From the NCBI GenBank assembly GCA_963708735.1, contig CAVPTW010000018.1, positions 3,508 to 67,507 on the forward strand: a stretch of 64,000 nt of DNA, written 5' to 3'. Positions 8,839 through 18,263 of the stretch are shown one piece after another. Position 1 is the stretch's first letter, and the number at the start of each line of letters is the position of its first letter. The translations under genes and the position numbers were made by a program. This DNA is from JAGPUQ01 sp963708735 (GTDB lineage: Bacteria > Pseudomonadota > Gammaproteobacteria > Pseudomonadales > Porticoccaceae). Under the pieces are notes generated by a model. That model worked only from the letters and a program-made list of their open reading frames with translations, was not told where the DNA came from and searched no databases.

Positions 8839-9639
8839 ATGCTGACTTACCCCGTCATCGATCCCGTCGCCGTCGCGCTCGGCCCCGTCAAAGTCCACTG
8901 GTACGGGCTGATGTACCTGCTGGGATTCGCGGCCGCCTGGTGGCTTGCGGTGCGGCGCAGTCGACAGCCCTGGGCGCCGGTGCGGCGCGCGCAGGTGGAC
9001 GACCTGATCGTCTACGCCGCCCTGGGGGTGGTGGTCGGCGGGCGGCTCGGGTCGGGTCTGTTTTACAACTTCGATATCTGGCGCACCGACCCGCTGTGGA
9101 TCTTCCGGATCTGGGAGGGCGGCATGGCCTTTCACGGTGGCTTGCTCGGCGTACTGACGGCGCTGTCGCTGTACGCGCGCAAGCTGCACCAGCCGTTTCT
9201 TGCCGTGGCGGATTTCATTGCACCCATGGTGCCTATCGGGCTTGGCCTCGGCCGCATCGGCAATTTCATTGGCCAGGAGCTCTGGGGCCGGCCCACGGAT
9301 CTGCCCTGGGCGATGGTGTTTCCCCGCGACCCGGAGCAGCTCGCGCGCCATCCTTCGCAGCTTTATCAGGCACTGCTCGAGGGGCTGGTACTGTTCGTGC
9401 TGCTGTTCTGGTTTTCGCGCCGGCAACGCCCGGACGGTGCCATCGGCGGGTTGTTCCTGGCGCTGTACGGACTGTTCCGGTTTCTGGTGGAATTTGTGCG
9501 CGAACCCGACCGCAACATCGGCTTCGACCTGTTCGGCTGGCTCACGCGCGGCCAGCTCCTGAGCCTGCCCATGATCCTCGCCGGGCTGCTGCTGATCGGC
9601 TGGGCCTACGGCAATGCGCGACGACACGCGCACCCCTGA
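8839..9639 (+). CDS. lgt: Prolipoprotein diacylglyceryl transferase
   Basis: Lgt transfers diacylglycerol from phosphatidylglycerol to the lipobox cysteine of prolipoproteins in the inner membrane. The 266-residue protein has about seven hydrophobic segments. The HWYGLMYLLGF start and the FHGGLLG segment are both present. The family signature GLGLGRIGNFIGQELWGRPTD near residues 134-154 contains the essential arginine. It precedes thyA by 11 bases, the usual gammaproteobacterial order. Confidence 0.96.
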   Translation: MLTYPVIDPVAVALGPVKVHWYGLMYLLGFAAAWWLAVRRSRQPWAPVRRAQVDDLIVYAALGVVVGGRLGSGLFYNFDIWRTDPLWIFRIWEGGMAFHGGLLGVLTALSLYARKLHQPFLAVADFIAPMVPIGLGLGRIGNFIGQELWGRPTDLPWAMVFPRDPEQLARHPSQLYQALLEGLVLFVLLFWFSRRQRPDGAIGGLFLALYGLFRFLVEFVREPDRNIGFDLFGWLTRGQLLSLPMILAGLLLIGWAYGNARRHAHP

Positions 9640-9650
9640 GGGAGACGAAG

Positions 9651-10445
9651 ATGCGCCAGTATCTGGATCTGATGCGCCACGTCCGTACCACCGGCGTGCG
9701 CAAGGACGACCGCACCGGCACCGGCACCCTGTCGGTGTTCGGCCACCAGATGCGCTTCGATCTGGCGGCGGGCTTCCCCCTGGTCACCACCAAGAAAGTG
9801 CACCTCAAGTCCATCATCCACGAACTGCTGTGGTTCCTCGCCGGCGACACCAACGTGGAGTACCTCAACCGCAACGGCGTCTCGATCTGGAACGAATGGG
9901 CGGACGCGGCCGGCGAACTGGGCCCGGTGTACGGCGCCCAGTGGCGCAACTGGCCGGACGGTCGCGGCGGCCATATCGACCAGCTCGCTCAGGTTATCGA
10001 GCAAATCCGCACCGCGCCCGACTCGCGGCGCCACATCGTCAGTGCCTGGAACGTGGCCGCCCTGCCCGAGATGGCGCTCGCGCCCTGCCACTGTCTGTTC
10101 CAGTTCTATGTCGCCGAAGGCCGGCTCTCCTGCCAGCTGTACCAGCGCAGCGCCGACATCTTTCTCGGCGTGCCCTTCAATATCGCGTCCTACGCGCTGC
10201 TCACACTGATGCTCGCGCAGGTGACCGGCCTGCAAGCGGGCGAGTTCATCTGGAGCGGGGGCGACTGCCACCTCTACCTCAATCACCTGGATCAGGCCGA
10301 TCAACAGCTTGCCCGCGCGCCGCGCCCGCTGCCCCGGATGCTGCTGAATCCCGAGGTGCGCGACCTGTTCGCCTTCCGCTATGCAGACTTCCGGCTCGAG
10401 GGCTACGACCCGCACCCGGGGATCAGCGCCCCCATCGCCATCTGA
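9651..10445 (+). CDS. thyA: Thymidylate synthase
   Basis: ThyA methylates dUMP to dTMP using methylene-THF. The product is 264 residues, the same length as the E. coli enzyme. Visible motifs are DRTGTGTLSVFGHQMRFDL at the N-terminus, the catalytic cysteine in ALAPCHCLFQF near residue 146, and the phosphate/nucleotide-binding QRSADIFLGVPFNIASYA. The ATG at 9651 follows a GGAG site. Its stop shares one base with the folA start, so dihydrofolate produced here is recycled by the next gene. Confidence 0.97.
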   Translation: MRQYLDLMRHVRTTGVRKDDRTGTGTLSVFGHQMRFDLAAGFPLVTTKKVHLKSIIHELLWFLAGDTNVEYLNRNGVSIWNEWADAAGELGPVYGAQWRNWPDGRGGHIDQLAQVIEQIRTAPDSRRHIVSAWNVAALPEMALAPCHCLFQFYVAEGRLSCQLYQRSADIFLGVPFNIASYALLTLMLAQVTGLQAGEFIWSGGDCHLYLNHLDQADQQLARAPRPLPRMLLNPEVRDLFAFRYADFRLEGYDPHPGISAPIAI

Positions 10446-10936
10446 TGGACGTGGTGCTGATCGCCGCGGTGGCGCGCAACGGCGTGATCGGCGCCGGCAA
10501 CGCCCTGCCCTGGCACCTGCCCGCCGACCTCAAGCGCTTCAAGGCGCTGACCCTGGGTCATCCGGTACTGATGGGCCGCAAGACCTTCGAGTCCATCGGG
10601 CGGCCGCTGCCGGGGCGCGCCAATATCGTGGTAAGCGGCGATCCGGCCTTTGCGCCGGAAGGCGTGACGGTGGCCGCTTCGGTGCCGGCAGGATTGGCGC
10701 GCGCGGGGGCGCTCGGCACGCCGGTGTTCGTGATCGGCGGCGCGCAGATCTACGCACAGTGCCTGACCCTCGCCGACCGGATTTATCTGACGCGGGTGGA
10801 TATCGAGGTGGCGGGGGATGCCTTTTTCCCACGGTTGGACGCAAGCGAATGGCGCGAGACCGCCGGTGAAAACTGGCCGGCGGCGGATGGTCATCCGGCC
10901 TATGCGTTTGTCACCCTGGAGCGGCTGCTCGATTAG
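10445..10936 (+). CDS. folA: Dihydrofolate reductase
   Basis: FolA reduces dihydrofolate to THF with NADPH. The 163-residue sequence shows the classical signature VIGAGNALPWHLPADLKRF at the N-terminus, with the active-site Asp, then GRKTFESIG and the C-terminal FVIGGAQIYAQ. It overlaps the thyA stop by one base (TGATG), so the two are translationally coupled. Confidence 0.96.
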   Translation: MDVVLIAAVARNGVIGAGNALPWHLPADLKRFKALTLGHPVLMGRKTFESIGRPLPGRANIVVSGDPAFAPEGVTVAASVPAGLARAGALGTPVFVIGGAQIYAQCLTLADRIYLTRVDIEVAGDAFFPRLDASEWRETAGENWPAADGHPAYAFVTLERLLD

Positions 10937-10979
10937 CGCGCTGTCCCCGGAGCCGAGCCCGGGCGGGAAAGGCTGCCTC

Positions 10980-11732
10980 ATGAAAGTGCGCGGCTATGTC
11001 CTCGGGACGCTCGCCAGTGTCGCGGTCCATGCCCTGGCACTGACCCTGCTGGCGCTGGCCTGGCGCGCGGACTTCCAGCGGCGCAATCTGTCCACCGCGC
11101 ACACGCCGATCCCGGTGTGGCTGGTGGAAGATAAAAAAGCTGCGCCAACGGACATCGTCGTGCCCGCGTCCGGCCCGCGCGCGCCGCCGGTGATTCCCGA
11201 CAGTCCGGTGCAGCAAATCAGTGCAAAACCGCAGCGTCCGCGCGCACCGGAACCCGTTCGTGAGTCCGCATCTGAACCCGCGGTGCAGCAGCCGGCGGAC
11301 ACGGCGTCGATCCCGCCCGCAACCCGCGCCGCCTCACCCGACTCCCCGACCCAAGACGAGACGCAGCCACGATCCCGGGACGACGTCGCCACAGGACAAC
11401 CATCTCCAGAGCCGGCGTCCACCAACGCGGGAAAGATCACGGACGCGCCGATTGAACGGGAGTATCGGGCACTGTCCCGGCCGGAACCGGCCTATCCACA
11501 CCAAGCGCTGGCGCGTGGGATCGAGGGCTATGTGGTGCTGGAGTTCACCGTGACCGCCGCCGGCACCACCCGCGATCTGCGGGTGCTCGAAGCCAGTCCG
11601 ACGGATGTCTTTGATGCGGCCGCCCTGGCCGCGGCGCGCCAGTTTCGCTACCAGCCGCGGATCCAGGCCGGCGCGCCCGTGGATGTGCCGGGCGTGCGCA
11701 GCCGGATCCGGTTTGAGATCCGGCCGCGCTGA
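10980..11732 (+). CDS. TonB-like energy transducer protein
   Basis: The 250-residue product has one N-terminal membrane helix (about residues 6-27), a long Pro/Ala/Ser-rich periplasmic linker (about 55-160) and a C-terminal TonB-type domain (about 168-247). That domain has the family pattern PAYPHQALARGIEGYVVLEF and ends with VRSRIRFEIRPR. TonB proteins couple the proton gradient to outer-membrane transporters through ExbB/ExbD. No exbBD or receptor gene is adjacent, so the partner is unknown. The ATG at 10980 begins the hydrophobic segment directly. Confidence 0.85.
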   Translation: MKVRGYVLGTLASVAVHALALTLLALAWRADFQRRNLSTAHTPIPVWLVEDKKAAPTDIVVPASGPRAPPVIPDSPVQQISAKPQRPRAPEPVRESASEPAVQQPADTASIPPATRAASPDSPTQDETQPRSRDDVATGQPSPEPASTNAGKITDAPIEREYRALSRPEPAYPHQALARGIEGYVVLEFTVTAAGTTRDLRVLEASPTDVFDAAALAAARQFRYQPRIQAGAPVDVPGVRSRIRFEIRPR

Positions 11733-11760
11733 CGGCACCGGTTTTTTTGAACGTACCGAT

Positions 11761-11898
11761 TAACAGCTTGTTGAAAAACGTCGGGGGTGCGAGGCGCACG
11801 GCGCGCAGCGACCGAGACATATCCGATAGATAGGCGAGGGAGCGAGCACCGCGCAACGAAGCAGATGGCTGCCGCAGCAGTTTTTCAACAAACTGTTA
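11761..11898. repeat. MITE-like element with 18-bp terminal inverted repeats
   Basis: Position 11762-11779 (AACAGCTTGTTGAAAAAC) and position 11880-11897 are inverted repeats matching at 17 of 18 bases, enclosing a GC-rich core of 100 bases. No transposase is encoded. The minus strand reads like the conserved short spurious peptide often seen for such elements (SLAYLSD...FFNKLL). The right end supplies the TAA stop codon of ilvD, so the element sits exactly at the end of that gene. Confidence 0.75.
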
Positions 11899-13728
11899 AA
11901 GTTTGCCGAGATCCCGCACCGCACCGCGGTCCGCGCTGGTGGCGAGCAGGGCGTAGGCCTTGAGCGCCGCCGAGACCTTGCGCGGGCGCTTTTCGGCGGG
12001 GTGCCAGCCGATTTTTTCGCGCCGTTCCCGGCGCGTGGCGAGCTCGGCTTCGCTCACCTGGAGTTCGATGGTGCGGTTGGGGATGTCGATGCGGATGGGG
12101 TCGCCCGTTTCCACCAGGCCGATGGTGCCGCCGGCGGCGGCTTCCGGCGAGACATGGCCGATGGAGAGTCCCGAGGTGCCGCCCGAGAAGCGGCCGTCGG
12201 TGATCAGCGCGCAGGCCTTGCCGAGCCCCTTGGATTTCAGGTAGCTGGTGGGATAGAGCATCTCCTGCATGCCGGGGCCGCCGCGCGGGCCTTCGTAACG
12301 CACCACCACCACGGCACCGGGTTTGACGCGGTCGTGGAGGATGTCGTCGACCGCCGCCTCCTGACTCTCGACCACATGGGCCGGGCCCTCGAATACCAGG
12401 ATGGAGGCGTCGACGCCGGCGGTCTTCACCACGCAGCCGTTGGGCGCCAGGTTGCCGTACAGCACGGCGAGGCCGCCGTCCTTGCTGTAGGCGTGTGCGA
12501 CGGCGCGGATGCAGCCCTCGGCGCGGTCGTCGTCCAGGGTCGGCCAGCGGGTGGCCTGACTGAAGGCGACCTGGGTGGGAATGCCCGCCGGGCCGGCGCG
12601 GAAAAAGTTTCGCACCGCTTCCGCGGGATTGCGTTTGATATCCCAGGTATCCAGCGCCTCGCCCATCGTATCGGCGTACACGGTCGGCAGATCCGTATGC
12701 AGCAGGCCGGCGCGGTCGAGCTCGCCCAGGATGCCCATGACGCCACCGGCACGATGCACGTCCTCCATGTGGTATTTGGGCGTGCTCGGCGCCACCTTGC
12801 ACAGGTTCGGCACCTTGTGGGACAGCCGGTCGATGTCGGCCAGGGTGAAATCCACCTCGGCTTCCTGCGCCGCCGCCAGCAGATGCAGGATGGTGTTGGT
12901 GGAACCGCCCATGGCGATGTCGAGGCTCATGGCGTTCTCGAACGCTTCGAAACTGGCGATGGAGCGGGGCAGCACCCGGTAATCGTCGTCGTCGTAGTGG
13001 CGGCGGGCCAGTGCGACGATGCGCCGGCCGGCTTCCAGAAACAGTTGCTCGCGATCGGCATGGGTGGCCAGCACCGAGCCGTTGCCGGGCAGCGACAGGC
13101 CGAGCGCCTCGGTCAGGCAGTTCATCGAGTTGGCGGTGAACATGCCGGAGCAGGACCCGCAGGTGGGACAGGCGGAACGCTCGTACTCGGCGACTTTCTC
13201 GTCGCTGGCGCTGTCGTCCACCGCGATCATCATGGCGTCGACCAGATCCAGCTTCTGCGCCGACAGCCGGGTCTTGCCCGCCTCCATGGGGCCACCGGAC
13301 ACGAAAATGGTGGGGATATTGAGGCGCAACGCGGCCATCAGCATGCCGGGGGTGATCTTGTCGCAGTTGGAGATGCACACCAGGGCGTCGGCGCAGTGGG
13401 CATTGACCATGTACTCGACCGAGTCCGCGATGATGTCCCGCGACGGCAGCGAATAGAGCATGCCGTCGTGGCCCATGGCGATACCGTCGTCCACCGCGAT
13501 GGTGTTGAACTCCTTGCCGACGCCGCCGGCGCGCTCGATCTCCCCGATCACCAGCTGGCCCAGATCCTTGAGGTGCACATGGCCGGGCACGAACTGGGTG
13601 AAGCTGTTGGCGACCGCGATGATGGGCTTGTTGAAATCCGCATCGGTCATGCCGGTGGCGCGCCACAGGGAGCGCGCACCCGCCATGTTGCGGCCGCGGG
13701 TGGTGGTGTGGGAGCGATAGGTCGGCAT
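11896..13728 (-). CDS. ilvD: Dihydroxy-acid dehydratase
   Basis: IlvD is the Fe-S dehydratase that forms 2-keto acids in valine, leucine and isoleucine synthesis. The product is 610 residues, near the E. coli length. Cluster and substrate motifs are visible: CISNCDKITPGM near residue 120, the cysteine-rich CPTCGSCSGMFTANSMNC near 192, and the C-terminal GRFSGGTSGLSIGHVSPEAA near 515. Its stop codon lies within the right inverted repeat of the adjacent mobile element, so the last residues may have been altered by that insertion. Confidence 0.97.
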   Translation of the reverse strand: MPTYRSHTTTRGRNMAGARSLWRATGMTDADFNKPIIAVANSFTQFVPGHVHLKDLGQLVIGEIERAGGVGKEFNTIAVDDGIAMGHDGMLYSLPSRDIIADSVEYMVNAHCADALVCISNCDKITPGMLMAALRLNIPTIFVSGGPMEAGKTRLSAQKLDLVDAMMIAVDDSASDEKVAEYERSACPTCGSCSGMFTANSMNCLTEALGLSLPGNGSVLATHADREQLFLEAGRRIVALARRHYDDDDYRVLPRSIASFEAFENAMSLDIAMGGSTNTILHLLAAAQEAEVDFTLADIDRLSHKVPNLCKVAPSTPKYHMEDVHRAGGVMGILGELDRAGLLHTDLPTVYADTMGEALDTWDIKRNPAEAVRNFFRAGPAGIPTQVAFSQATRWPTLDDDRAEGCIRAVAHAYSKDGGLAVLYGNLAPNGCVVKTAGVDASILVFEGPAHVVESQEAAVDDILHDRVKPGAVVVVRYEGPRGGPGMQEMLYPTSYLKSKGLGKACALITDGRFSGGTSGLSIGHVSPEAAAGGTIGLVETGDPIRIDIPNRTIELQVSEAELATRRERREKIGWHPAEKRPRKVSAALKAYALLATSADRGAVRDLGKL

Positions 13729-13825
13729 GGCGAACCCCTGACGGCAGCGGTTGGTCGAAACGGGTCCGGAGAATACCAGAGTCGCAGGCAGGCTGAATCG
13801 GGATGATCCCGGGGCCGGCTGTCGA

Positions 13826-15031
13826 TCAGACCGCGCCGGCCGCGCGCAGCGCCGCGATCTCCGCCGGCGCGCGGCCGAGTTCGCGCAGCACCTGATCGGT
13901 ATGTTCGCCCGGTGTCGGCGGGCGGCTGCGAATCGAGCCCGGCGTCGCGGTCAGCTTGATGGCGATTCCGGGCTGGGTCGCGTCGGGCTGACGGGGATCA
14001 CCCGCGGGCAGGATCATCCCGCGGTGGCGCAATTGCGGGTCGTTGACGGCCTCGGCGAGTCCGTTCACCTCGCCGACGCAGACATCGGTCTCGGCAAAAA
14101 ACGTTACCCATTCGGCGAGTGTGCGGGTGCGCATGATCGCCTCGATCTCCTGCTTGGCCGCACGCTGCGCGGCGCTGGGCGAACGCTGGAAATCATCGGT
14201 CTGCATGCCCTGGGGTTTCAGGTCCGGGCGCCCCAGGGCCTCGCAGAAGTTGCTCCACAGCCAGGGCTCCATGCAACCGACCGACAGCCAACGGTCATCG
14301 CGGGTCGGATACACCGCGTAGTAGGGATGCGCGCCGGCAAAGACATTTTCGCCGCGCTGGGCTTCCGCGCCACCGACGAAGTAATTGCGGATTCCCGGCA
14401 CCGCGGTGAGCAGCGCAAAGGCGGTATCGAGATAGGCCACATCGACCTGTTGGCCGCGCCCGGTGCTCTGGCGGGCGAGCAGCGCGAGCAGGATGCCGAT
14501 CACCCCGTGGAGGGCGGCGCCGGCGTAATCGGCGACGATGTTGAGCGGGATCGGAGGCGGGCTTTCCCGGGTGCCGAGCTGGCCCAGCACGCCGGCAATG
14601 GCGAGGTAGTTGAGATCGTGTCCCGCGCGGTCGCGATAGGGGCCGTCCTGTCCGAAACCGCTCAGCGAGCAATACACCAGCCGCGGGTTGATCGCACTCA
14701 GGGTCGCGTAATCCGCGCCCAGCCGCGCGCCGACTCCGGGGCGGAAGCCCTCGATCACCACATCGGACTTCGCCACCAGCTCGTGCAATATCGTCTGCGC
14801 CGCCGGATCCTTCAGATTGAGCGTCATGCTCCGCTTGTTGCGGTTGGCGAATTCCGAGCGCACCCAGAGATCGTCCTCCTTCGCGCCCATGTGTTTGCTG
14901 GCGCCCGGGCGGGCCGGGGTTTCGATCTTGAGAACTTCGGCCCCCATATCGCCCAGCATCATGGTGCAGAAGGAACCGGGCGCAACCCGGTTCAGTTCCA
15001 GAATGCGGATTCCGTCGAGCGGAGATTTCAT
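13826..15031 (-). CDS. Class III (CaiB/BaiF) acyl-CoA transferase
   Basis: This 401-residue family III CoA-transferase moves CoA between carboxylic acids. It opens with PLDGIRILELNRVAPGSFCTMMLGDMGAEVLKIE, typical of the family. The catalytic aspartate is expected in AGHDLNYLA near residue 165, followed by a Gly-rich region. Together with the VOC gene just upstream it may act on an unusual acyl-CoA, but neither donor nor acceptor can be inferred. Some members racemise 2-methylacyl-CoA instead, which is the main alternative. Confidence 0.87.
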   Translation of the reverse strand: MKSPLDGIRILELNRVAPGSFCTMMLGDMGAEVLKIETPARPGASKHMGAKEDDLWVRSEFANRNKRSMTLNLKDPAAQTILHELVAKSDVVIEGFRPGVGARLGADYATLSAINPRLVYCSLSGFGQDGPYRDRAGHDLNYLAIAGVLGQLGTRESPPPIPLNIVADYAGAALHGVIGILLALLARQSTGRGQQVDVAYLDTAFALLTAVPGIRNYFVGGAEAQRGENVFAGAHPYYAVYPTRDDRWLSVGCMEPWLWSNFCEALGRPDLKPQGMQTDDFQRSPSAAQRAAKQEIEAIMRTRTLAEWVTFFAETDVCVGEVNGLAEAVNDPQLRHRGMILPAGDPRQPDATQPGIAIKLTATPGSIRSRPPTPGEHTDQVLRELGRAPAEIAALRAAGAV

Positions 15032-15111
15032 GGGACGCTGTCCTCGATGCTGTTTTAGTGGTGATGGTTTTTGCTGGGGGGCGCCGTTTTCAGAACGGCG
15101 AGCGCACCCGG

Positions 15112-15960
15112 TCAGGCCGCCTGGATCCGGATCAGGGCTCCGAAGGCATCTTCACGGGGCACTTCCAGCACATTGCGGTTATCCGCCGCCGGGTGAACCC
15201 GGATGCCGTGGCCGGCGAGCGACCTGGCGGTTGCCGGCAGATCGGGCGATTCCAGCACCAGCGCGTACATGCCTTCGCGCTTTTCCTCCAGATGACGTTC
15301 GATGGCGCGGGCGAACGTCCGCGATGCATCCTTGACGGCCACCAGTTCGATCACGCCGCCGGTCGGCGGCCGGCAGATGGCCGACCAGACGCCGCGCTCG
15401 GCGTCGTCCAGGATCTTGCCCACGGGCAGTTTGAACTGGCTGCCGTAGACCTCCACCGCGTGCTCGATATCCTCGACCGCCACAATGACCCGGACGATAC
15501 CGGACAGACGCGGCGCGCGGTCGTCGAGCGCGCGCTTGTACTGACCCTTGAACGAATTGACCGGGTAGACGCGAATCAACACGCCGTGGGTAGAGTTTGG
15601 ATGGACATCGCGGCCAAAAGCGCCGGGCATCAAGGGCATCACATTGAGGCCGCGATCCGCCAGCTCGGCGGCTTCATCGTCGGGTACCGGCGCTTCCAGC
15701 ATCAGGGCAAACAGGCCTTCGCCGCGCCGATCGAGGAACCCCAGCAAGCTTTTGCTGAGCGGCGTATCCGGATCGACGGGACACATCAGTTCGATATTGC
15801 TGCCGCCGGCGGGCACGCACATGCCAAGCGCAGCGCCGTACTCCTTGCGGCTCATCTTCGAGAGGTCGAGTACGGGCATGTGAAACTTGTCCCTGAACAG
15901 GCTGACCAGGGCGCTGAAGTCGTGGGCGGCAATCGCGATGCGGGGCATTCCGGTGATCAT
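15112..15960 (-). CDS. Two-domain VOC (glyoxalase/dioxygenase fold) protein
   Basis: The start at 15960 (MITGMPRIAIAAHDF) has an AGGAG site eight to ten bases upstream. This gives 282 residues and discards a low-complexity extension. Two VOC-like halves are seen: residues 5-130 and about 145-275, the second starting GIVRVIVAVEDIEHAVEVY. The pattern resembles methylmalonyl-CoA epimerase and glyoxalase-like proteins. Metal ligands are not cleanly conserved in both halves, so the reaction is unknown. It lies 80 bases upstream of the CoA-transferase on the same strand and is likely cotranscribed with it. Confidence 0.78.
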   Translation of the reverse strand: MITGMPRIAIAAHDFSALVSLFRDKFHMPVLDLSKMSRKEYGAALGMCVPAGGSNIELMCPVDPDTPLSKSLLGFLDRRGEGLFALMLEAPVPDDEAAELADRGLNVMPLMPGAFGRDVHPNSTHGVLIRVYPVNSFKGQYKRALDDRAPRLSGIVRVIVAVEDIEHAVEVYGSQFKLPVGKILDDAERGVWSAICRPPTGGVIELVAVKDASRTFARAIERHLEEKREGMYALVLESPDLPATARSLAGHGIRVHPAADNRNVLEVPREDAFGALIRIQAA

Positions 15961-16172
15961 GGTTTTCTCTCCTGCGGACCGCGGCGAGGTATCGCCGGTC
16001 CGTGGTGGGCTGTTATTTGCGACCACCAGCTTACCGCCTGGAGCGGCCAATTCAACGGCCGGCGCCTTGGGCCGCGCCGGTGTCCGCCGGCAGTCGCCAC
16101 TCGTCCGGGTGCTCGTGGTCATCGAACAGCACGAGCTGCCTGGCTTGCGTGGGAAGTCCGTGCGGACGGCAG

Positions 16173-17729
16173 CTATCGCGAAACGACGCCGGAATTCTTC
16201 CGCCACAGCAGACTGAACAGATCGTCCCGGCGGTCCTTGCGGTTGGTGACCGCGCCCTCGTGGCGCAGTCGGGTAAGGCGATCCAGATCGAGATCGGCGA
16301 TCACCGCCATTTCCGTGTTGGGGGTGCTCTCGGCAATTATGGCGTCATGGGGAAACGCAAAGTCGGAGGGCGTGTAGACCGCGGACTGGGCGTACTGAAG
16401 ATCGACGTTTTGTACCTGCGGCAGGTTACCCACGCTACCGCCAATGACTACATAACACTCGTTTTCGATGGCGCGTGCCTGGGCGCAGCGCTGCACGCGC
16501 AGAAAACTGTTCTTGGTGTCGGTCCAGAAGGGCACGAAGAGAATATCCATGCCCTGTTCGGCAAGCAGTCGCGCCAGCTCGGGAAACTCGACGTCGTAGC
16601 AGATCAGAATGCCGATGCGCCCGGCGTCGGTGTCGAACACCTGCAGGCTGTCGCCGCCGGAGATCACCCAGTCGCGGCGCTCGTGGGGCGTGATGTGGAG
16701 CTTGGGTTGCATGGCGATGGTGCCATCGCGCCGGCACAGATAGGCGTGGTTCTGTAGTTTGTCGCCCACCATGACGGGAATGCTGCCCGCGATGAGGTTG
16801 ATGTTGTAGGAGACCGCAAATTGCGCCATTGCCTCGATGCTCCGATCGGCAAAGGTGGCAAGGAAGCGAATCGCCTCGAACTGGTTGCTCTGGTCGCCCA
16901 GCCCCATCAGCGGGGCGTTGAAAAACTCGGGAAACAGCACGAAATCGGACTTGTAGTCGGCCACGCAGTCGACAAAGAATTCCACCTGCCGCAGCCACTC
17001 GTCGAAGGAACGGCTCTGCCGCATCTGCCACTGCATCACGCCGACCCGCACCACCGACTTGCGGATGCTGCCGATAGGGAGGTTTTCCGGTTCGTAGACG
17101 ATGTTGTTCCATTCGAGCAGAGTGGCATACCCGCGCGAGCGCTCGTCCGCCGGCAGGTAGGCGCGCAGCAGCCGCTTGACCTCGAAGTCATTGGCGAGCT
17201 GGAAGCTCAGGATGGGATCGTGGATCTCGCGATGCCGAACCGCGTCGATGTACTGGATGGGCGACAGGGTGTCGGCGTGTTCGTGGTAGTTGACGATGCG
17301 CCCGCCGGCCAGGATGGCACGCAGATTGAGGTTGCGGCACAGATCCTTGCGCACGTCGTAGAGCCGCCGCCCGAGCCGCAGACCGCGATAATCGGGGTCG
17401 ACGAACACATCCATGCCATAGAGCGCGTCGCCGTCGGGATCGTGACGAATGCGATCACGTCGCGCCATCAGATCCTCGTAGGTGTGCTGACGACTGAAGC
17501 GCTCATAGTTGCAGCGAACGCTCAGCGCCACGCCCACCACCCGGCCATGGTCCTCGATCACGATCTGCCCCTCGGGGAAATCGGCGATCAGTGAGCGGAT
17601 CGAACTTTCCGGCCAGGCTCCGGCGATGTCGGCATAGACTTCATCCATCAGCTCCTTGAGCCGCGGATAGTCGTCCATCGTCAGATTGCGTACCTTCAGG
17701 TGAAGGTCGGAGGATGTTTCACTGCTCAT
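16173..17729 (-). CDS. GNAT acetyltransferase fused to carbon-nitrogen hydrolase
   Basis: The product is 518 residues. Residues about 10-215 form a GNAT-like domain, with the acetyl-CoA loop region DYRGLRLGRRLYD. Residues about 225-500 form a nitrilase-superfamily amidase with a full triad: Glu in LFPEFFNAP, Lys in QPKLHITPHE and Cys in ILICYDVEFPE. This bifunctional architecture is widespread in bacteria and usually of unassigned function. The ATG at 17729 is preferred over the GTG one codon earlier. The ribosome site is weak. The 212-base gap before the VOC gene leaves operon membership open. Confidence 0.88.
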   Translation of the reverse strand: MSSETSSDLHLKVRNLTMDDYPRLKELMDEVYADIAGAWPESSIRSLIADFPEGQIVIEDHGRVVGVALSVRCNYERFSRQHTYEDLMARRDRIRHDPDGDALYGMDVFVDPDYRGLRLGRRLYDVRKDLCRNLNLRAILAGGRIVNYHEHADTLSPIQYIDAVRHREIHDPILSFQLANDFEVKRLLRAYLPADERSRGYATLLEWNNIVYEPENLPIGSIRKSVVRVGVMQWQMRQSRSFDEWLRQVEFFVDCVADYKSDFVLFPEFFNAPLMGLGDQSNQFEAIRFLATFADRSIEAMAQFAVSYNINLIAGSIPVMVGDKLQNHAYLCRRDGTIAMQPKLHITPHERRDWVISGGDSLQVFDTDAGRIGILICYDVEFPELARLLAEQGMDILFVPFWTDTKNSFLRVQRCAQARAIENECYVVIGGSVGNLPQVQNVDLQYAQSAVYTPSDFAFPHDAIIAESTPNTEMAVIADLDLDRLTRLRHEGAVTNRKDRRDDLFSLLWRKNSGVVSR

Positions 17730-18204
17730 CACGAATATCGGGTTCTATCCTGGAGATCGCCAAGGTACCGGAAGCTGAATTGAGTTCCTGAATCCGTATG
17801 TGTTCGCGCCTTACCCACTTGCGGGGGAATAGTGTACGCCGAAGTTCGCGTCGCGGCCTCCGGCGCAACCCGCCCAGCCGGCGAATGCGCGTCCGCGGAA
17901 AGTCTCGCAGACAAACGCGACCACAACCGTTTCCAATGCGTGGAAAAACGACATTCGCCGCCTGGCCGACTTTTGTGTCGCGGAGCAGTCCGATCTCGGC
18001 GGTGATCCTGGGCCTGCCCACGGCTGTTGCACTTGCTATCGAATTCACAGCGGTCACGTTCGCCATATTCGCGAGCCGGACTCTCGTGTTGACCATGTTC
18101 GGCGCGCTTGCGGCGGCGCATTTGTTGTGAGGCGCGCACAGCGCGGCGCGACGACAGACCGCGGCCGAGTCTCCGTGCCACCCCGCAAATCCGCCTCCGC
18201 CCGC
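17730..18204. other. Intergenic stretch, no convincing gene
   Basis: This region lies between the GNAT-nitrilase gene and the OmpA-like gene terminator. A 64-codon plus-strand frame at 17936-18130 ends in a hydrophobic segment but lacks a ribosome site, and its codon usage is not convincing. Part of the region must hold the promoter of the minus-strand GNAT-nitrilase gene. Confidence 0.4.
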
Positions 18205-18240
18205 TGCAAAATGACAACGGCGCCCGCAGGCGCCGTTGTC
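18205..18240 (-). terminator. Rho-independent terminator of the OmpA-like gene
   Basis: A perfect 12-bp inverted repeat, GACAACGGCGCC / GGCGCCGTTGTC (18213-18240), has a four-base loop. On the minus strand it is followed by ATTTTGC. It begins 23 bases after the stop of the OmpA-like gene and is oriented to end its transcript. Confidence 0.85.
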
Positions 18241-18263
18241 GATCACTTCACCGGATGATTGGT

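Noticed and set aside
15961..16172. A minus-strand segment reading RQLVLFDDHEHPDEWRLPADT just after the GNAT-nitrilase stop
   Set aside because: It looks protein-like but is in another frame, without a start. The GNAT-nitrilase already has a normal C-terminus, so I could not tell a frameshifted tail from chance.
17936..18130. A 64-codon plus-strand frame with a hydrophobic end
   Set aside because: It has no ribosome site, no family resemblance and unconvincing codon use. It is left as intergenic.
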